In this document: positions 8,981 to 15,496 of the stretch, piece after piece
How the letters are laid out: each line of letters begins with the position of its first letter
Numbering within the stretch: position 1 is the stretch's first letter
Source: Myxococcota bacterium
GTDB taxonomy: Bacteria; Myxococcota_A; UBA9160; PR03
Assembly (NCBI GenBank): GCA_030066475.1
Contig: JASJBO010000210.1
Span: 1 to 17,785 of the forward strand
Length of the DNA stretch: 17,785 bases
Reading direction: 5' to 3'
The notes under the pieces: model-generated
Databases searched by the model: none
Told to the model about the DNA's origin: nothing
What the model saw: the letters and a program-made list of their open reading frames with translations, nothing else
Program-made: the position numbers and the translations under genes

Positions 8981-10033
8981 CTACTCGCCCTCCAGGACGC
9001 AGACCAGGTTCTGCTGCAGGCAGGGACCCGAGGTCGCGTGTGCCACGGCGCGGCTCGCGTCGCCCGACCCGATCCGGCTCGCGGCCTCGCCGATCCGCGT
9101 GAGCCCCGCCGCCATCATCGTGTTGGCCGCCAGCGCGCCGCCCGACGGATTGATGCGCACGTCGTCGCCGAGCCCGAGCGCCTCGCGCAGGATCCACTCC
9201 TGGTGCGAGAAGGGCGCGTGCAGCTCGGCCACGTCCACCGCGCCGGCCGCGACACCGGCCTTCTCGCCGGCGCGCTGCGTCGAGGGCGACCGCGACAGGT
9301 CGCGCGCGCCCAGCGAGTGCGGCTCGATGCGGTGGTCGAGGCCGCGGATCCAGGCCGGTCGCTCGCACACCGCGCGGGCCCGGTCGCCCGCCGCCAGCAC
9401 CACGGCCACGGCGCCGTCCGAGATCGGCGGGCAGTCGTGCACGCGCAGCGGGTCGGCCAGGTACGGCTCGGACAGGAGCTTCTCGACCTCGAAGTCGCCC
9501 GCGACGGTCGCGCACGGGTTCTGCACCGCGTCGCGCCGGCTGCGCACCGCCACCTCGGCCAGGTCGCGCTCGCTGCGCCCGGTGCGCTCGAGCCAGGCGC
9601 GCGCCTGGAGCGCCGCCAGGCTCACGGCGTCGGGCCACAGCGGCGCCAGCACGTAGGGGTCGAGCTGGGTGGCCAGCACCTCGGGCAGGTCACCGGGCGA
9701 CGACTTGCCGAACGAGTAGACCAGCGCGGTCTCGGCCTGACCGGTCTGGATCTTCACCCAGGCCTCGTAGAGCGCCCAGGCGCCGTCCATCTCGACGTGC
9801 GACTCGCAGATCGGCGGCCAGGCGCCGGCCGCGTCGAGCGCCAGCACGAAGGCGAAGGGCTGGCCCTGCAGGAAGTCGGTGCTCCCCGAGCAGGTGAAGT
9901 CGATCTCGGTGCGCGGGATGCCGGAGCGCTCCACGGCCTCGTGCACCACCGGCATCAGGATCTCGACCTCGTTGCGCAGCTCGCGCCGCGCGTTCGGGGC
10001 CTGGGCGAAGGAGACGACGGCGACGTCGCGCAT
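8981..10033 (-). CDS. Thiolase-superfamily (lipid-transfer/Ltp-like) protein A, no catalytic Cys
   Basis: The 350-aa protein begins MRDVAVVSFAQAP. The block CESHVEMDGAWALYEAW (76-92) aligns with the thiolase nucleophile region but has Glu-Met-Asp where Cys-x-Ser is expected. NPSGGALAANTMMAAG (from about 295) replaces the Asn-x-x-Gly-Gly...Gly-His-Pro motif and lacks the His. HATSGPC near 332 replaces the Cys-x-Gly motif. It is clearly a thiolase-fold protein but not a normal thiolase. It may form a complex with the neighbouring DUF35 proteins and with thiolase B, as in Ltp-DUF35 aldolases. The start is the ATG at 10033, overlapping the DUF35 stop as TGATG. The same frame is open to 10633, but that extension is antisense-like filler over two DUF35 genes. 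Confidence 0.88.
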   Translation of the reverse strand: MRDVAVVSFAQAPNARRELRNEVEILMPVVHEAVERSGIPRTEIDFTCSGSTDFLQGQPFAFVLALDAAGAWPPICESHVEMDGAWALYEAWVKIQTGQAETALVYSFGKSSPGDLPEVLATQLDPYVLAPLWPDAVSLAALQARAWLERTGRSERDLAEVAVRSRRDAVQNPCATVAGDFEVEKLLSEPYLADPLRVHDCPPISDGAVAVVLAAGDRARAVCERPAWIRGLDHRIEPHSLGARDLSRSPSTQRAGEKAGVAAGAVDVAELHAPFSHQEWILREALGLGDDVRINPSGGALAANTMMAAGLTRIGEAASRIGSGDASRAVAHATSGPCLQQNLVCVLEGE

Positions 10034-10521
10034 CACAGGTGCTCCTGGAGCTGCTCGAACGGAACGTCCGGCTCGTCGATCGGGGCGAAGTAGCGGATGC
10101 TCTCGAGCGTGGGCCCGAGCTGGTCCTTCGGGACCCAGCTCGCCTGCACGCGCATGCCGATGCGCACGTCCTCGAGCGGGCACTCCTGCACGATGCTGAA
10201 CATCGGGACGTCGGCGCCGTCGAGCAGCACGTGCACGCTCGCGAACGGCAGCGGGACCGAGATGTTCTCGGACGGCACGCGCACGATCGCGAAGGTGGTG
10301 ATGGTGCCCTTGTCGGACAGCTCCACCTCCTCCTCGGTCGGCACCGCGCAGCGCGGGCACGAGCCGCGCGGCGGCACGTAGACGCTCGAGCAGCTCGGGC
10401 AGCGCTGGCCGAGGATCTTCCCCTGCCCGATGCCGCGCAGGAAGCGCGAGGTGGCGACGCCCGCGGTGTAGTCGTACTCCAGGTGCATCGGCGTCTCGAT
10501 GCGGGTGACGGGCTCGCTCAC
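10033..10521 (-). CDS. DUF35 OB-fold protein with zinc ribbon (acyl-CoA-binding partner)
   Basis: The 162-aa protein has the classic DUF35 layout: an N-terminal helix, a rubredoxin-like zinc ribbon with C41-x2-C44 (CPSC) and C55-x2-C58 (CPRC), then an OB-fold with DKGTITTFAIVRVP and VPMFSIVQE, and GMRVQASW near the end. DUF35 proteins are obligate partners of Ltp/thiolase-fold enzymes; in the mycobacterial ChsH2-Ltp2 pair the DUF35 domain helps bind the CoA ester. The GTG start overlaps the previous stop as GTGA, and its own stop overlaps the thiolase A ATG, so the three genes are translationally coupled. Confidence 0.92.
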   Translation of the reverse strand: MSEPVTRIETPMHLEYDYTAGVATSRFLRGIGQGKILGQRCPSCSSVYVPPRGSCPRCAVPTEEEVELSDKGTITTFAIVRVPSENISVPLPFASVHVLLDGADVPMFSIVQECPLEDVRIGMRVQASWVPKDQLGPTLESIRYFAPIDEPDVPFEQLQEHL

Positions 10522-10991
10522 GCTCCCTCCTCCGGCTCGAAGCAGGCGATGTCGGCGATGTGGCCAGTGCGCTCCTCGCGCCAGCGCGGCCGCACGCGCA
10601 GTCCGGTGCGCATGCGCTCGGCGGAGCCGGCATCCACGGCGTGCAGCAGCGCGGTGTCGGCGCCGTCGAGCTGGATCAGCGCGTAGGCGAAGGGCCGGTC
10701 GAGCGGCTGCTTGCGGCGCGGCTTCGCCACCCAGGTCCAGCTCGTGACGGCGCCGCCCGGGCCCACGTCCACGAACTCGTCCGTCACGGCGGTGCCGGTC
10801 TCGGGGTCGGCCTCGGCGGGCGGCACCAGCACGCGGCCGGCCGCGGTCTTCACGCCGAGCAGGCGGCCTTCGCGCAGCGCGCCGAAGAAGCGCCCGAGCA
10901 CCGGGCCCACCGAGCGGCGGTAGGGATACGCGAGCACGTGGGGCGCGCCGAGCACCCCGTCGACCTCGGTGATCGTGGAGACGTCGGTCAT
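10518..10991 (-). CDS. DUF35-like OB-fold protein lacking zinc-ribbon cysteines
   Basis: The 157-aa protein resembles the next gene in layout: VGPVLGRFFGALREGRLLG is the N-terminal helical lead-in, then a ribbon-length segment reading GVKTAAGRVLVPPAEADPETG, then an OB-fold (GGAVTSWTWVAKP, PFAYALIQLDGADTALLHAVD) and GLRVRPRW. The four zinc Cys are absent, so this copy probably binds no metal. The ATG overlaps the preceding 50-codon ORF's stop as ATGA. The two adjacent DUF35 proteins total about 319 aa, close to the single two-domain DUF35 protein that I recall for Rv3521. The likely role is as a structural or CoA-binding subunit of the thiolase-fold complex. Confidence 0.85.
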   Translation of the reverse strand: MTDVSTITEVDGVLGAPHVLAYPYRRSVGPVLGRFFGALREGRLLGVKTAAGRVLVPPAEADPETGTAVTDEFVDVGPGGAVTSWTWVAKPRRKQPLDRPFAYALIQLDGADTALLHAVDAGSAERMRTGLRVRPRWREERTGHIADIACFEPEEGA

Positions 10992-11140
10992 CGGTTCTCC
11001 TGCTGGAAGAGGAGGCGGTTGGCGTTCTCGTACGGGAACCCGGGCCGCTTCATGTCGTCCTCGGCGACGCGCTTCATCCGTTCCGGCGGCACGTTGCCGC
11101 CCATGGTCACGTTCACCCAGGTATCGATGGCTCGGGGCAT
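10988..11140 (-). CDS. Small 50-aa protein, possible amidohydrolase remnant
   Basis: This ORF starts at ATG 11140-11138, 22 bases after the tetR stop, and ends in a TGA that overlaps the next DUF35 start as ATGA. It uses the same G/C-ending codons as its neighbours. The protein begins MPRAIDTWVNVTMG and ends FPYENANRLLFQQENR. The start resembles the N-terminus of amidohydrolase-2 proteins (I-D-x-W-V-N), and ENANRLL resembles their C-terminal end, so it could be a gene that lost its middle. It has no signal peptide or membrane segment. It may now act mainly as a leader that couples translation of the DUF35 genes, or be a true small protein. Its function is unknown. Confidence 0.6.
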   Translation of the reverse strand: MPRAIDTWVNVTMGGNVPPERMKRVAEDDMKRPGFPYENANRLLFQQENR

Positions 11141-11162
11141 GGGGGGCGGTCCGTTTCCAGGC

Positions 11163-11837
11163 TCAGCGGGGCTCGGCGAGGATCAGGTCGGCCGCGGTGC
11201 GGATGTGCTCGGTGACCATGCGCTCGGGGTGCACCCCCGCCGACCAGCCGACCAGCGTCGAGAACCAGACGTTGGTGAGGGTCGCCGCGATGGCGCGCTC
11301 GCGCTCGTCGCCGCTCGACCGGTCGAGCGGCGCCGCCAGGTCGAGCGCCTCGCCGCGCAGCGCGGCCGTGATCAGCCGGGACATCCGCAGCTGGACGCCC
11401 GCGATCTTGAGCGCCGTATCGGGTTCGCCCGTCGCCATGGCGCGGATCAGGGCCTGCGAGAAGTGCGGACGGCGCGCCAGCGCCCGCGTGGCGCGGCGGA
11501 AGAACTCGGCCACCCGCGCCGCGGGCGTGCGGCCCGCCGGCGGCCGCTCCAGCACGGTCTCCTCGAGCCGCCCGATCTCCTCGTTCATGGCGAACAGCAG
11601 GATGTCTTCCTTGCTGCGGAAGTACTTGTACAGGGTGCCCAGCGCGACGCCGGAGCGGTCGGCCACGTCGCGCAGGCGCACCGCGTCGAAGCCGCCGCCC
11701 TCGGCCAGCTCGACCGCCGCGTCGACGATGCGGCGCATGCGGCGCAGCTGATTGGCCGCGAGCCGCGCCACGGGCGGCTCCGGCGCGGCGGGCTCGGCCC
11801 CGGCGTCCGACTCGAGCGTGCGGGAGCGGGCGTCCAT
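11163..11837 (-). CDS. TetR-family transcriptional repressor, KstR-like
   Basis: The 224-aa protein has a disordered Pro/Ala-rich start of ~30 residues. The TetR helix-turn-helix follows: RRMRRIVDAAVELAEGGG, then DAVRLRDVADRSGVALGTLYKYFRSKEDIL. The C-terminal ligand domain ends with ATLTNVWFSTLVGW and a final ADLIL helix. The HTH wording and this C-terminal pattern resemble KstR, the cholesterol-catabolism repressor that responds to steroid CoA thioesters. Its promoter contains a perfect match to the KstR operator consensus, so it should repress itself and the genes that follow. The ATG at 11837 has no Shine-Dalgarno and lies 8 bases after a -10 box, which suggests a leaderless or nearly leaderless mRNA. 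It leads the DUF35/thiolase/acyl-CoA dehydrogenase operon on the same strand. Confidence 0.9.
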   Translation of the reverse strand: MDARSRTLESDAGAEPAAPEPPVARLAANQLRRMRRIVDAAVELAEGGGFDAVRLRDVADRSGVALGTLYKYFRSKEDILLFAMNEEIGRLEETVLERPPAGRTPAARVAEFFRRATRALARRPHFSQALIRAMATGEPDTALKIAGVQLRMSRLITAALRGEALDLAAPLDRSSGDERERAIAATLTNVWFSTLVGWSAGVHPERMVTEHIRTAADLILAEPR

Positions 11838-11845
11838 GGCGCATA

Positions 11846-11874
11846 ATTAGAACACGTTTCATTTGTGCTGTCGA
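11846..11874 (-). promoter_or_regulatory. Predicted tetR operon promoter
   Basis: On the minus strand TCGACA (11874-11869, 5 of 6 to TTGACA) is followed by a 17-base spacer and TCTAAT (11851-11846, 5 of 6 to TATAAT). Transcription would start at about 11838-11839, one or two bases before the tetR ATG. This is the best sigma70-like promoter found in the window, set in a locally AT-rich patch. Confidence 0.6.
11848..11861. promoter_or_regulatory. KstR-type operator, perfect TnnAACnnGTTnnA match
   Basis: The plus strand reads TAGAACACGTTTCA. All eight fixed positions of the 14-bp actinobacterial KstR palindrome are present. The site covers the spacer end and most of the -10 box of the tetR promoter, the expected place for autorepression. 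By eye I found no second full match in any other intergenic region of the window. Confidence 0.7.
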
Positions 11875-11905
11875 TCGGCGGCGGGGCATTCCCCACGGGG
11901 CCCAG

Positions 11906-11944
11906 GGGCCGGCGCCGCGGCGGCGGCCCTGGCCGCGCCGGCCC
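11906..11944. repeat. GC-rich inverted repeat upstream of tetR
   Basis: Arms 11906-11915 and 11935-11944 are a perfect 10-bp inverted repeat around a 19-base loop. The loop itself is GC-rich. It lies in the 196-base gap between tetR and the DUF1329 gene. It could be a second terminator element or chance pairing in GC-rich DNA. Confidence 0.35.
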
Positions 11945-11981
11945 GGATGGCCTCGAGGCGTTCGGCGCAGCCCCAGAACGA

Positions 11982-12012
11982 GAGAGGCCGGGACGCGCGG
12001 TCCCGGCCTCTC
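11982..12012 (-). terminator. Strong hairpin terminator after the DUF1329 gene
   Basis: Arms 11982-11994 and 12000-12012 are a perfect 13-bp inverted repeat with a 5-base loop (GCGCG). It starts 21 bases past the DUF1329 stop. On the minus strand it is followed by TCGTTCTGG, a weak U-tract. It separates the DUF1329 gene from the tetR promoter and shows that they are separate transcription units. Confidence 0.75.
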
Positions 12013-12033
12013 GAGGTTCGGAGCGGAGCGGAG

Positions 12034-13359
12034 CTAGCGGCCCTTGGTCAGGCGCCCCACGTCGATGTAGCGGCGGATCTTGCCCTTGCTCTTGAAGGGC
12101 GTGCCGTGGCTGTCCCAGAACTCGATGCGGTTGCCCGTGCCGGTCTGCACGTTCACGATCGTGTCCGAGATGATCTTCAGGTCGTTCGGCTCCGGCACCT
12201 GCGCCCAACCCTGGTACTCCGGCCAGTCGTCCTGGCTCCAGCGGTGGTTGTGCCAGATCACCTTCCACAGCTCCTCCTTCTGGTCGTAGGCGAAGGAGTA
12301 GAGCGCCGTGTAGGTCTCCTTGTCGACGTAGATGTCCTTGTGGTGGTACGGATGGTCGGCGTTGTTCGGCGTCATCCGCACCTTGAAGGCCTTGCGCAGC
12401 TCCCAGCGGTCGTCGGCGTACGACAGGCCGTAGGGGCCGAAGTTGTGGTCCTTCACGTAAGGATACGCGCGGACCTTCGAGTTCATCGGCGCCAGGATCT
12501 CCATCTCGCCGAGGCACTGCCAGGTGTACTGCGGGACGATGCCCGAGAAGCTGCGCAGGTCGTCGAAGGTGAAGTCGGTGCCCGACACCGCGTCGGTGCG
12601 CTGCGCGGTGGAGATGCGCCGCACGCGGCGCAGCGTCGGCACGTACACCCAGGTGTCGTCGTTCTTCATCTCGGCCTTGGTCTTGTCCGAGTCCTTGTAG
12701 CGGTAGGTCAGCACCAGGATGCCGCGCGCGTCGAACGGCGCGTCGACCTCGATGCCGAACACGCTCTTGCGCTTCTCGCCGCGGAACAGGTCGCCGTTCT
12801 GCTGCTCGAGCAGATCGGCCTCGATGCGATTGGACATCCTGACGACCTTGGCGGTGCCCTCGTAGTACAGGGGCAGCTCCTCGCCGCGGTCCCAGTAGGA
12901 GTAGAAGTACCTCGAGCTCGAGCCGTCCCCTTCCCACTGGTAGTCGAAGTTCCACATGTGCTTCACGCCGGCCTGGGGGTCGCCCTCGCAATCGATCGTG
13001 TCGGGATCGAACGGATAGCCGGCCGTGTAGTCCGAGAGGCTGCCCTCGGGTCCGATCTTCGCCTGGCCCTTGAACTTCTCGCTCGCGTCGACCCACTGCG
13101 GGGGCTCGCTGTAGTCGCGGTACGCGGGGCCGATCTCGAGCTTCATCCCCTCGTAGAAGAAGAAGTCGCGGTTCGCCCAGAACTCCGGGGGGAGGTAGGG
13201 GCGCAGCTTGTCGATGGTCTCCATCGTGATCACGTCGCCTTCCTTGAAGGCGGGGCCGACGACGTCGGTGTCCTCGGCGGCGAAGGCCGGAACGGCCAGT
13301 GCGCTCGTGAGCGCGAGGGCCGCGATCGCGGCGAGCAGGGTCTGCGGGCGCCAACGCAT
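12034..13359 (-). CDS. Secreted DUF1329 protein (LolA/LolB-like fold family)
   Basis: The 441-aa protein has a Sec signal peptide (RWR, a hydrophobic run at about residues 8-23, then PAFA-AED near residue 27). The mature part shows DUF1329 features: ITMETIDKLRPYLPPEFWANRDFFFYEG early, TWVYVPTLRRVRRIS in the centre, FSFDDL-like TDFTFDDLRSF, YPYVKDHNFGPYGLSYADDRWELRK, and YHHKDIYVDKETYTALYSFAYDQK near the end. DUF1329 proteins are periplasmic or outer-membrane-associated, related to lipoprotein-sorting folds, and often sit beside DUF1302 and RND/MMPL exporters in degraders of hydrophobic compounds. Neither partner is in this window. The ATG at 13359 is preceded by AAGGAG with a 9-base spacer. 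The frame is open to 13515, but that extension lies before both the ribosome site and the signal peptide. It may handle a steroid or lipid at the envelope (inference). Confidence 0.88.
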   Translation of the reverse strand: MRWRPQTLLAAIAALALTSALAVPAFAAEDTDVVGPAFKEGDVITMETIDKLRPYLPPEFWANRDFFFYEGMKLEIGPAYRDYSEPPQWVDASEKFKGQAKIGPEGSLSDYTAGYPFDPDTIDCEGDPQAGVKHMWNFDYQWEGDGSSSRYFYSYWDRGEELPLYYEGTAKVVRMSNRIEADLLEQQNGDLFRGEKRKSVFGIEVDAPFDARGILVLTYRYKDSDKTKAEMKNDDTWVYVPTLRRVRRISTAQRTDAVSGTDFTFDDLRSFSGIVPQYTWQCLGEMEILAPMNSKVRAYPYVKDHNFGPYGLSYADDRWELRKAFKVRMTPNNADHPYHHKDIYVDKETYTALYSFAYDQKEELWKVIWHNHRWSQDDWPEYQGWAQVPEPNDLKIISDTIVNVQTGTGNRIEFWDSHGTPFKSKGKIRRYIDVGRLTKGR

Positions 13360-13368
13360 GTGCGTCGT

Positions 13369-13374
13369 CTCCTT
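13369..13374 (-). promoter_or_regulatory. Shine-Dalgarno AAGGAG of the DUF1329 gene
   Basis: AAGGAG on the minus strand lies 9 bases before the ATG at 13359 and fixes the start directly ahead of the signal peptide. Confidence 0.7.
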
Positions 13375-13435
13375 TGGGTGAGCCCCGGCCGGGAGGGGGG
13401 ACGCGGGGCGATGAATCGGGTCCAGACCTTCGGCT

Positions 13436-13450
13436 GCTTCCCCCGGAAGC
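13436..13450 (-). other. Short hairpin between the VOC and DUF1329 genes
   Basis: GCTTCC (13436-13441) and GGAAGC (13445-13450) pair around a 3-base loop. It lies 61 bases past the VOC stop and about 77 bases before the DUF1329 start. It lacks a T-run, so it may be a weak terminator for the VOC gene or a 5' leader structure. Confidence 0.25.
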
Positions 13451-13511
13451 GCCGCCAAGCCTAGCGTGCCATCGGGTCCAAGTGTATGACGCAGGACAAG
13501 GGGGGTCGGAT

Positions 13512-13988
13512 TCAATCCGCCAGGCGGGCGTGCGCGTCGATCACCTCGGGCGGGGCCTGGACCAGCTCGATCAGGACGCCGGCGCCGCCCACCGGAGAGG
13601 CCTCGTTCCCCTTGGGGTGGATGAAGCAGACGTCGTATCCCGCGGCTCCCTTGCGGATGCCGCCGGGCGTGAAGCGCACGCCCTGCAGCCCGAGCCAGTC
13701 CACCGCCGCGGCGAGGTCATCGATCCAGAGACCCACGTGATTGAGCGCGGGCTCGTGCACGCGCGGGCGGCCGTCGGGGTCGATCGGCTGCATCAGGTCC
13801 ACCTCGACACCGAATGGATCGGCGCCCGCCTGGGTGATGTCCTCGTCGACGTTCTCGCTCTCGCTGCGGAAGGTGCCCTTCTCGGTGAGCCCGAGCAGGT
13901 CGACCCACAGGCGGCGCAGCGCCTGCTTGTCGGGCGCGCCGACGGCGATCTGCTGGAGTCCCAGCACGCGGAAGGGTCGTTCGGACAT
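13512..13988 (-). CDS. VOC-superfamily protein, methylmalonyl-CoA-epimerase/glyoxalase-like
   Basis: The 158-aa protein shows the paired beta-alpha-beta-beta-beta modules of the vicinal-oxygen-chelate fold: [29 protein letters not shown], then [19 protein letters not shown], then VCFIHPKG and [10 protein letters not shown]. The last two blocks resemble methylmalonyl-CoA epimerase, with His in NHVGL and Glu in LIELV as metal ligands. The first-module His, usual in an HxGIAV-type motif, is replaced by Gln (QQIAVG), so metal binding may differ. The ATG at 13988 has GGAGG (14001-13997) 8 bases upstream; the frame extends to 14045 without support. It diverges from rimO across 74 bases. The substrate cannot be named from sequence. 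Confidence 0.8.
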   Translation of the reverse strand: MSERPFRVLGLQQIAVGAPDKQALRRLWVDLLGLTEKGTFRSESENVDEDITQAGADPFGVEVDLMQPIDPDGRPRVHEPALNHVGLWIDDLAAAVDWLGLQGVRFTPGGIRKGAAGYDVCFIHPKGNEASPVGGAGVLIELVQAPPEVIDAHARLAD

Positions 13989-13996
13989 CGGGGGGA

Positions 13997-14001
13997 CCTC
14001 C
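13997..14001 (-). promoter_or_regulatory. Shine-Dalgarno GGAGG of the VOC gene
   Basis: GGAGG on the minus strand lies 8 bases before the ATG at 13988. It decides for this start over an upstream in-frame codon at 14045. Confidence 0.6.
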
Positions 14002-14048
14002 ACTCCATTCCAGGGGGCCGCCAGAGTACCCGCCCCGGGGCCCACTGC

Positions 14049-14054
14049 TACCCT
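14049..14054 (+). promoter_or_regulatory. Possible -10 box for a leaderless rimO transcript
   Basis: TACCCT matches TAnnnT and ends 8 bases before the rimO ATG, which has no Shine-Dalgarno. No good -35 box was seen. Confidence 0.3.
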
Positions 14055-14062
14055 CGGTCGCC

Positions 14063-15496
14063 ATGTCCGCTCCGGGCCCGAAACCCCGCGCCGCGGTGCA
14101 CTTCCACTCGCTCGGCTGCCCGAAGAACCGCCTCGACACCGAGGTGATGATCGGGACGCTGGCGGCGCGTGGCTACGCCATCGCGGAGCGCCTCGAGGAC
14201 GCCGACGCGGCGGTGGTGAACACCTGCTCGTTCATCGAGAGCGCCCGCGAGGAGTCGGTGCAGGCGATTCTGGACGTCGCCGACCTCCGCGAGGACGGGC
14301 AGCTGCGGGCGCTGCTGGTGACCGGCTGCCTGCCCCAGCGCTACGGCGCCGAGCTCGCCCGGGAGCTGCCCGAGGTGGACGCCTTCGTCGGCACCGGCCG
14401 CTTCCCGGAGATCGCCGACATCCTCGACCGGGCGCTCGCGGGCGAGGGGCGCGGCGTGTACGTCGACGCCGGCCGCACCCATCTGTACGACGAGCACGCG
14501 CCGCGCGTGCTGGTCGGTCCGACCCACAGCGCCTACGTCAAGATCGCCGAGGGCTGCGACCGGATCTGCAGCTTCTGCGCGATCCCCGGCATCCGGGGTC
14601 GCTTCCAGAGCCGCACGGCGGACTCGCTGGTGGCCGAGGCGCGCCAGCTCGGCGCCGCCGGCGCGCGCGAGCTCTGCCTGATCGCCCAGGACTCGACCTC
14701 CTGGGGCAAGGACCTGCCGGGCCGCCCGCGCCTGCCCGAGCTGCTGCGCCGCCTCGACGCGGTGGAGGAGGTCGACTGGATCCGCCTGCTCTACGTCTAC
14801 CCGAGCGCCGTGACCGACGAGCTGATCGAGGTGCTGGGGAGCGGCCGCCGGGTGCTGCCCTACGTGGACGTGCCGCTCCAGCACGCCAGCGACCGGCTGC
14901 TGGCGGCGATGAAGCGCGGCACCAGCGCCGACCGCCAGCGCCGGCTGGTCGAGCGGCTGCGCGCCGCGATCCCCGAGGTCACGATCCGCACCACCTTCAT
15001 CGTGGGCTTCCCGGGCGAGACCGACGCCGACTTCGAGGCGCTGTGCGAGTTCGTGCGCGAGCAGCGCTTCGACCGGGTCGGGGTGTTCCGCTACTCGGAC
15101 GAGGAGGACACCGCCGCGCACGCGCTCGCGCCGAAGGTGCCGCGCGCCGTCGCCCGCGCCCGCCACCGCGAGCTGCTCGCCATCCTCCAGGAGATCATGG
15201 CCGAGAAGCTCCGCGCCCGAGTCGGCCAGGAGGTCCCGGTTCTGGTGGATGCCGGCGGTCGCGAGCGCTCCCTCGGCCGGCTCGCCTCGCAGGCGCCGGA
15301 GATCGACGGGCAGGTGCTGCTGCTCTCGCCGGCGCGTACGGGCGAGCTGCTGCGCGCGCGCCTGACGGGTGCGCGCGGGGTGGACCTGGAGGCGGTGCGC
15401 TCGGACGGCGTCCGCTTCGAGAGCATTCGCAGTGAGCTGCGCGATGCTCCCTCCGCCGCCACCTCAGCATTCACCCAGAAAACCCTTCCCCAGTAG
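14063..15496 (+). CDS. rimO: Ribosomal protein S12 methylthiotransferase RimO
   Basis: The 477-aa radical-SAM enzyme adds a beta-methylthio group to the conserved Asp of ribosomal protein S12. The N-terminal domain binds one 4Fe-4S cluster through Cys19 (SLGCPKN), Cys55 (NTCSFIESA) and Cys89 (VTGCLPQ). The radical-SAM motif is [17 protein letters not shown], with Cys165, Cys169 and Cys172. [17 protein letters not shown] and [11 protein letters not shown] follow. The last ~75 residues form the TRAM domain. SFCAIP-x-IRG and the S12-type N-terminus favour RimO over MiaB. The ATG lacks a Shine-Dalgarno. Its 3' end overlaps the opposing rlmE gene by 33 bases. Confidence 0.96.
   Translation: MSAPGPKPRAAVHFHSLGCPKNRLDTEVMIGTLAARGYAIAERLEDADAAVVNTCSFIESAREESVQAILDVADLREDGQLRALLVTGCLPQRYGAELARELPEVDAFVGTGRFPEIADILDRALAGEGRGVYVDAGRTHLYDEHAPRVLVGPTHSAYVKIAEGCDRICSFCAIPGIRGRFQSRTADSLVAEARQLGAAGARELCLIAQDSTSWGKDLPGRPRLPELLRRLDAVEEVDWIRLLYVYPSAVTDELIEVLGSGRRVLPYVDVPLQHASDRLLAAMKRGTSADRQRRLVERLRAAIPEVTIRTTFIVGFPGETDADFEALCEFVREQRFDRVGVFRYSDEEDTAAHALAPKVPRAVARARHRELLAILQEIMAEKLRARVGQEVPVLVDAGGRERSLGRLASQAPEIDGQVLLLSPARTGELLRARLTGARGVDLEAVRSDGVRFESIRSELRDAPSAATSAFTQKTLPQ

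Noticed and set aside
7106..10093. A 995-codon plus-strand ORF opposite the thiolase/DUF35/acyl-CoA dehydrogenase genes
   Set aside because: It is rich in His, Arg, Gly and Ala in the way expected of the antisense of GC-rich coding DNA, shows no domain, and lies opposite five well-supported genes.
8981..10633. A 550-codon form of thiolase A with a 200-residue N-terminal extension
   Set aside because: The extension covers the DUF35 genes in another frame and is Arg/Ala-rich filler. The conserved protein begins at the ATG at 10033, which overlaps the DUF35 stop.
11113..11889. A minus-strand ORF starting at an ATG inside the tetR operator region
   Set aside because: It reads through tetR in another frame as Arg/Gly-rich sequence, while the tetR frame has a clear TetR protein.
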